From: Pseudomonadota bacterium
GTDB lineage: Bacteria > Pseudomonadota > Gammaproteobacteria > Burkholderiales > Burkholderiaceae_D
Direction: 5' to 3'
Length of the DNA: 5,613 bases
Assembly: GCA_018241865.1 (NCBI GenBank)
Contig: JAFECY010000202.1
Location: 1 to 5,613, forward strand
Part shown: piece after piece, positions 4,956 to 5,613 of the stretch
Layout of the letters: each line of letters starts with the position of its first letter
Position numbering within the stretch: the first letter of the stretch is position 1
The notes under the pieces: generated by a model
What the model saw: the letters and a program-made list of their open reading frames with translations, nothing else
Told to the model about the DNA's origin: nothing
Database searches by the model: none
Program-made: the position numbers and the translations under genes

Positions 4956-5399
4956 CTAAGACGATGTACTGATCGAGCAATCAGACTGGCAAGGGCCGGC
5001 ATGGGTCAACCCTTGCAAAATGCCGCAGTCCTTCACGGCATGTTCGTCTTGGCACCGGCTGCGTAATGCCTTCAGCTGCTGCTGCAGCACCTTGAGTTCC
5101 GTAATGCGCTGGCTTACGCGCTTGATTTGTTGATCCAGCATGACATTAACTTCGCTGCAGTTTTCATTGGGGGCATCGCGCCACTGCAGCAAGGTTCGCA
5201 CGTCATCGAGTGTCATATTCAGCGAGCGGCAGTGCCGGATGAACTGCAAACGCTCAACATGGGCATCACCATACAAACGGTAATTTCCCTGCGACCGCGC
5301 TGGCGCCGGCAATAGTCCTTCCTGTTCATAAAACCGGATCGTCTCCACTTGACAACCTGTGCATCTAGACAAATCCCCGATTTTCAATACGGTTTGCAT
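4956..5399 (-). CDS. pbrR: PbrR/CadR-type MerR-family Pb(II)/Cd(II)-responsive regulator
   Basis: A 147-residue MerR-family activator. The winged helix-turn-helix (about 5-75) includes VETIRFYEQEGLLPAPARS (18-36), GNYRLYG (38-44) and LQFIRHCRSLNMTLDDVRTL (51-70). A dimerisation coiled coil follows (about 85-115), then the metal loop CQDEHAVKDCGILQGL (116-131). C81, C116 and C125 have 35- and 9-residue spacing; from memory this fits PbrR-like sensors, whereas CadR has a 7-residue second gap. C16 and C137 correspond roughly to the C14 and C134 reported as important in Cupriavidus PbrR. Metal binding would untwist the 19-bp-spacer promoter and activate the divergent ATPase. The ATG at 5399 follows a GGAAGGGG stretch. 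CadR-like cadmium sensing is the main alternative. Confidence 0.9.
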   Translation of the reverse strand: MQTVLKIGDLSRCTGCQVETIRFYEQEGLLPAPARSQGNYRLYGDAHVERLQFIRHCRSLNMTLDDVRTLLQWRDAPNENCSEVNVMLDQQIKRVSQRITELKVLQQQLKALRSRCQDEHAVKDCGILQGLTHAGPCQSDCSISTSS

Positions 5400-5429
5400 A
5401 ACGCCCCTTCCACCACTTTCGACGAATAC

Positions 5430-5460
5430 TTGACTCTATAGTAGCTATAGGGTCTTTAAT
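5430..5460 (+). promoter_or_regulatory. PbrR-type promoter and operator of the P-type ATPase gene
   Basis: TTGACT (5430-5435) and TTTAAT (5455-5460) are separated by 19 bp. The spacer holds a dyad: GACTCTATAG (5432-5441) and CTATAGGGTC (5445-5454) are inverted arms with one mismatch around TAG. This is the classic MerR-family arrangement and closely resembles the pbrA promoter of Cupriavidus metallidurans as I remember it. Transcription would start near 5467. Confidence 0.85.
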
Positions 5461-5466
5461 GTGCAA
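5438..5466 (-). promoter_or_regulatory. Candidate pbrR promoter, overlapping the operator
   Basis: On the minus strand TTGCAC (5466-5461) and TACTAT (5443-5438) are separated by 17 bp. The -10 box lies in the middle of the PbrR operator, so regulator binding would also limit its own transcription, as is common for MerR-family genes. Confidence 0.5.
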
Positions 5467-5482
5467 TGAGAAAAATCATTGC
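5463..5482 (+). repeat. Inverted repeat in the ATPase leader next to the SD
   Basis: GCAATGA (5463-5469) and TCATTGC (5476-5482) are perfect arms around GAAAAA. The right arm abuts the AGGAGA ribosome site (5483-5488). If transcription starts near 5467 the left arm would be cut off in the mRNA, so this is a full RNA hairpin only with an earlier start. Confidence 0.4.
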
Positions 5483-5493
5483 AGGAGATGGGC

Positions 5494-5613
5494 ATGAGTT
5501 GCTGTGACCAAAAAAGTTGTTCTACCGATAAAGCTGCGGCGACATTGGTAAAGGCGGCCGCCAGCCCGGGAGTGGCAGAAGCAGTATTCCGGATTCAGAA
5601 AATGGATTGTCCC
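5494..5613 (+). CDS. pbrA: N-terminus of a Pb/Cd/Zn-exporting P1B-type ATPase (runs off the right edge)
   Basis: The first 40 codons are visible. The protein opens MSCCDQKSC, a Cys-rich tip (C3, C4, C9) able to bind soft metals, then an Ala-rich linker, then VFRIQKMDCP (31-40). That matches the first strand and metal-binding loop of an HMA domain as found in CadA/PbrA-type ATPases, where MDCP is usually followed by TEE. The expected full protein, not seen here, is an inner-membrane ATP-driven exporter of Pb(II), Cd(II) and Zn(II). The start is well supported by AGGAGA at 5483-5488 with 5-nt spacing. It is divergent from pbrR and controlled by the dyad promoter at 5430-5460. The symbol rests on context and N-terminus only; cadA or zntA naming is equally possible. 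Confidence 0.75.
   Translation, partial: MSCCDQKSCSTDKAAATLVKAAASPGVAEAVFRIQKMDCP

Noticed and set aside
1..5613. CRISPR array, tRNA, rRNA or insertion sequence
   Set aside because: No regularly spaced repeats, cloverleaf-like sequence, rRNA-like stretch, transposase motif or paired terminal repeats could be found by eye.

Overview
The window looks like an accessory region from a Gram-negative bacterium, most likely a betaproteobacterium of the Burkholderiales. That assignment rests on the pbr-type lead-resistance genes, the GDCCVxC small protein and general gene style; it is not a database match. It contains no rRNA, tRNA, CRISPR array or recognisable transposase.

Left block (1-1368): a gene fragment running off the left edge on the minus strand diverges from a small XRE-family regulator, across a 31-bp palindrome that is probably the regulator's operator. 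Next come a HAD-fold phosphohydrolase and a 70-residue GDCCVxC cysteine-rich protein, 12 bp apart and presumably co-transcribed. A second palindrome and a candidate promoter precede the HAD gene.

Middle block (1369-3629): this part looks like a defence or nucleic-acid-conflict cassette. A minus-strand gene joins a HEPN-like helical domain with an R-x4-H motif to two C-terminal zinc-knuckle pairs. It diverges from a dual-OB-type protein, which converges on a DUF488 protein; the last two overlap by 44 bp at their 3' ends. Much of the HEPN gene is more AT-rich than its neighbours (25 G+C of 60 at 1801-1860, against 41 of 60 at 601-660).

Right block (3630-5613): about 430 bp with no supported gene holds a 16-bp palindrome and a MerR-type promoter. 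It is followed by a BacA/UppP-family undecaprenyl-diphosphatase (PbrB-like), a convergent PbrR-type regulator and the first 40 codons of a divergent Pb/Cd/Zn P-type ATPase. The ATPase and UppP promoters match at 23 of 31 positions, both with 19-bp spacers, so one metal sensor probably switches both transcription units. In the known pbr model the ATPase exports the metal, while phosphate released at the membrane by the phosphatase traps lead outside the cytoplasm.

The strongest leads are the split pbr regulon with its repeated operator, the HEPN-zinc/dual-OB/DUF488 cluster, and a CTTTC-N6-GAAAG palindrome that occurs in front of both the HAD gene and uppP.
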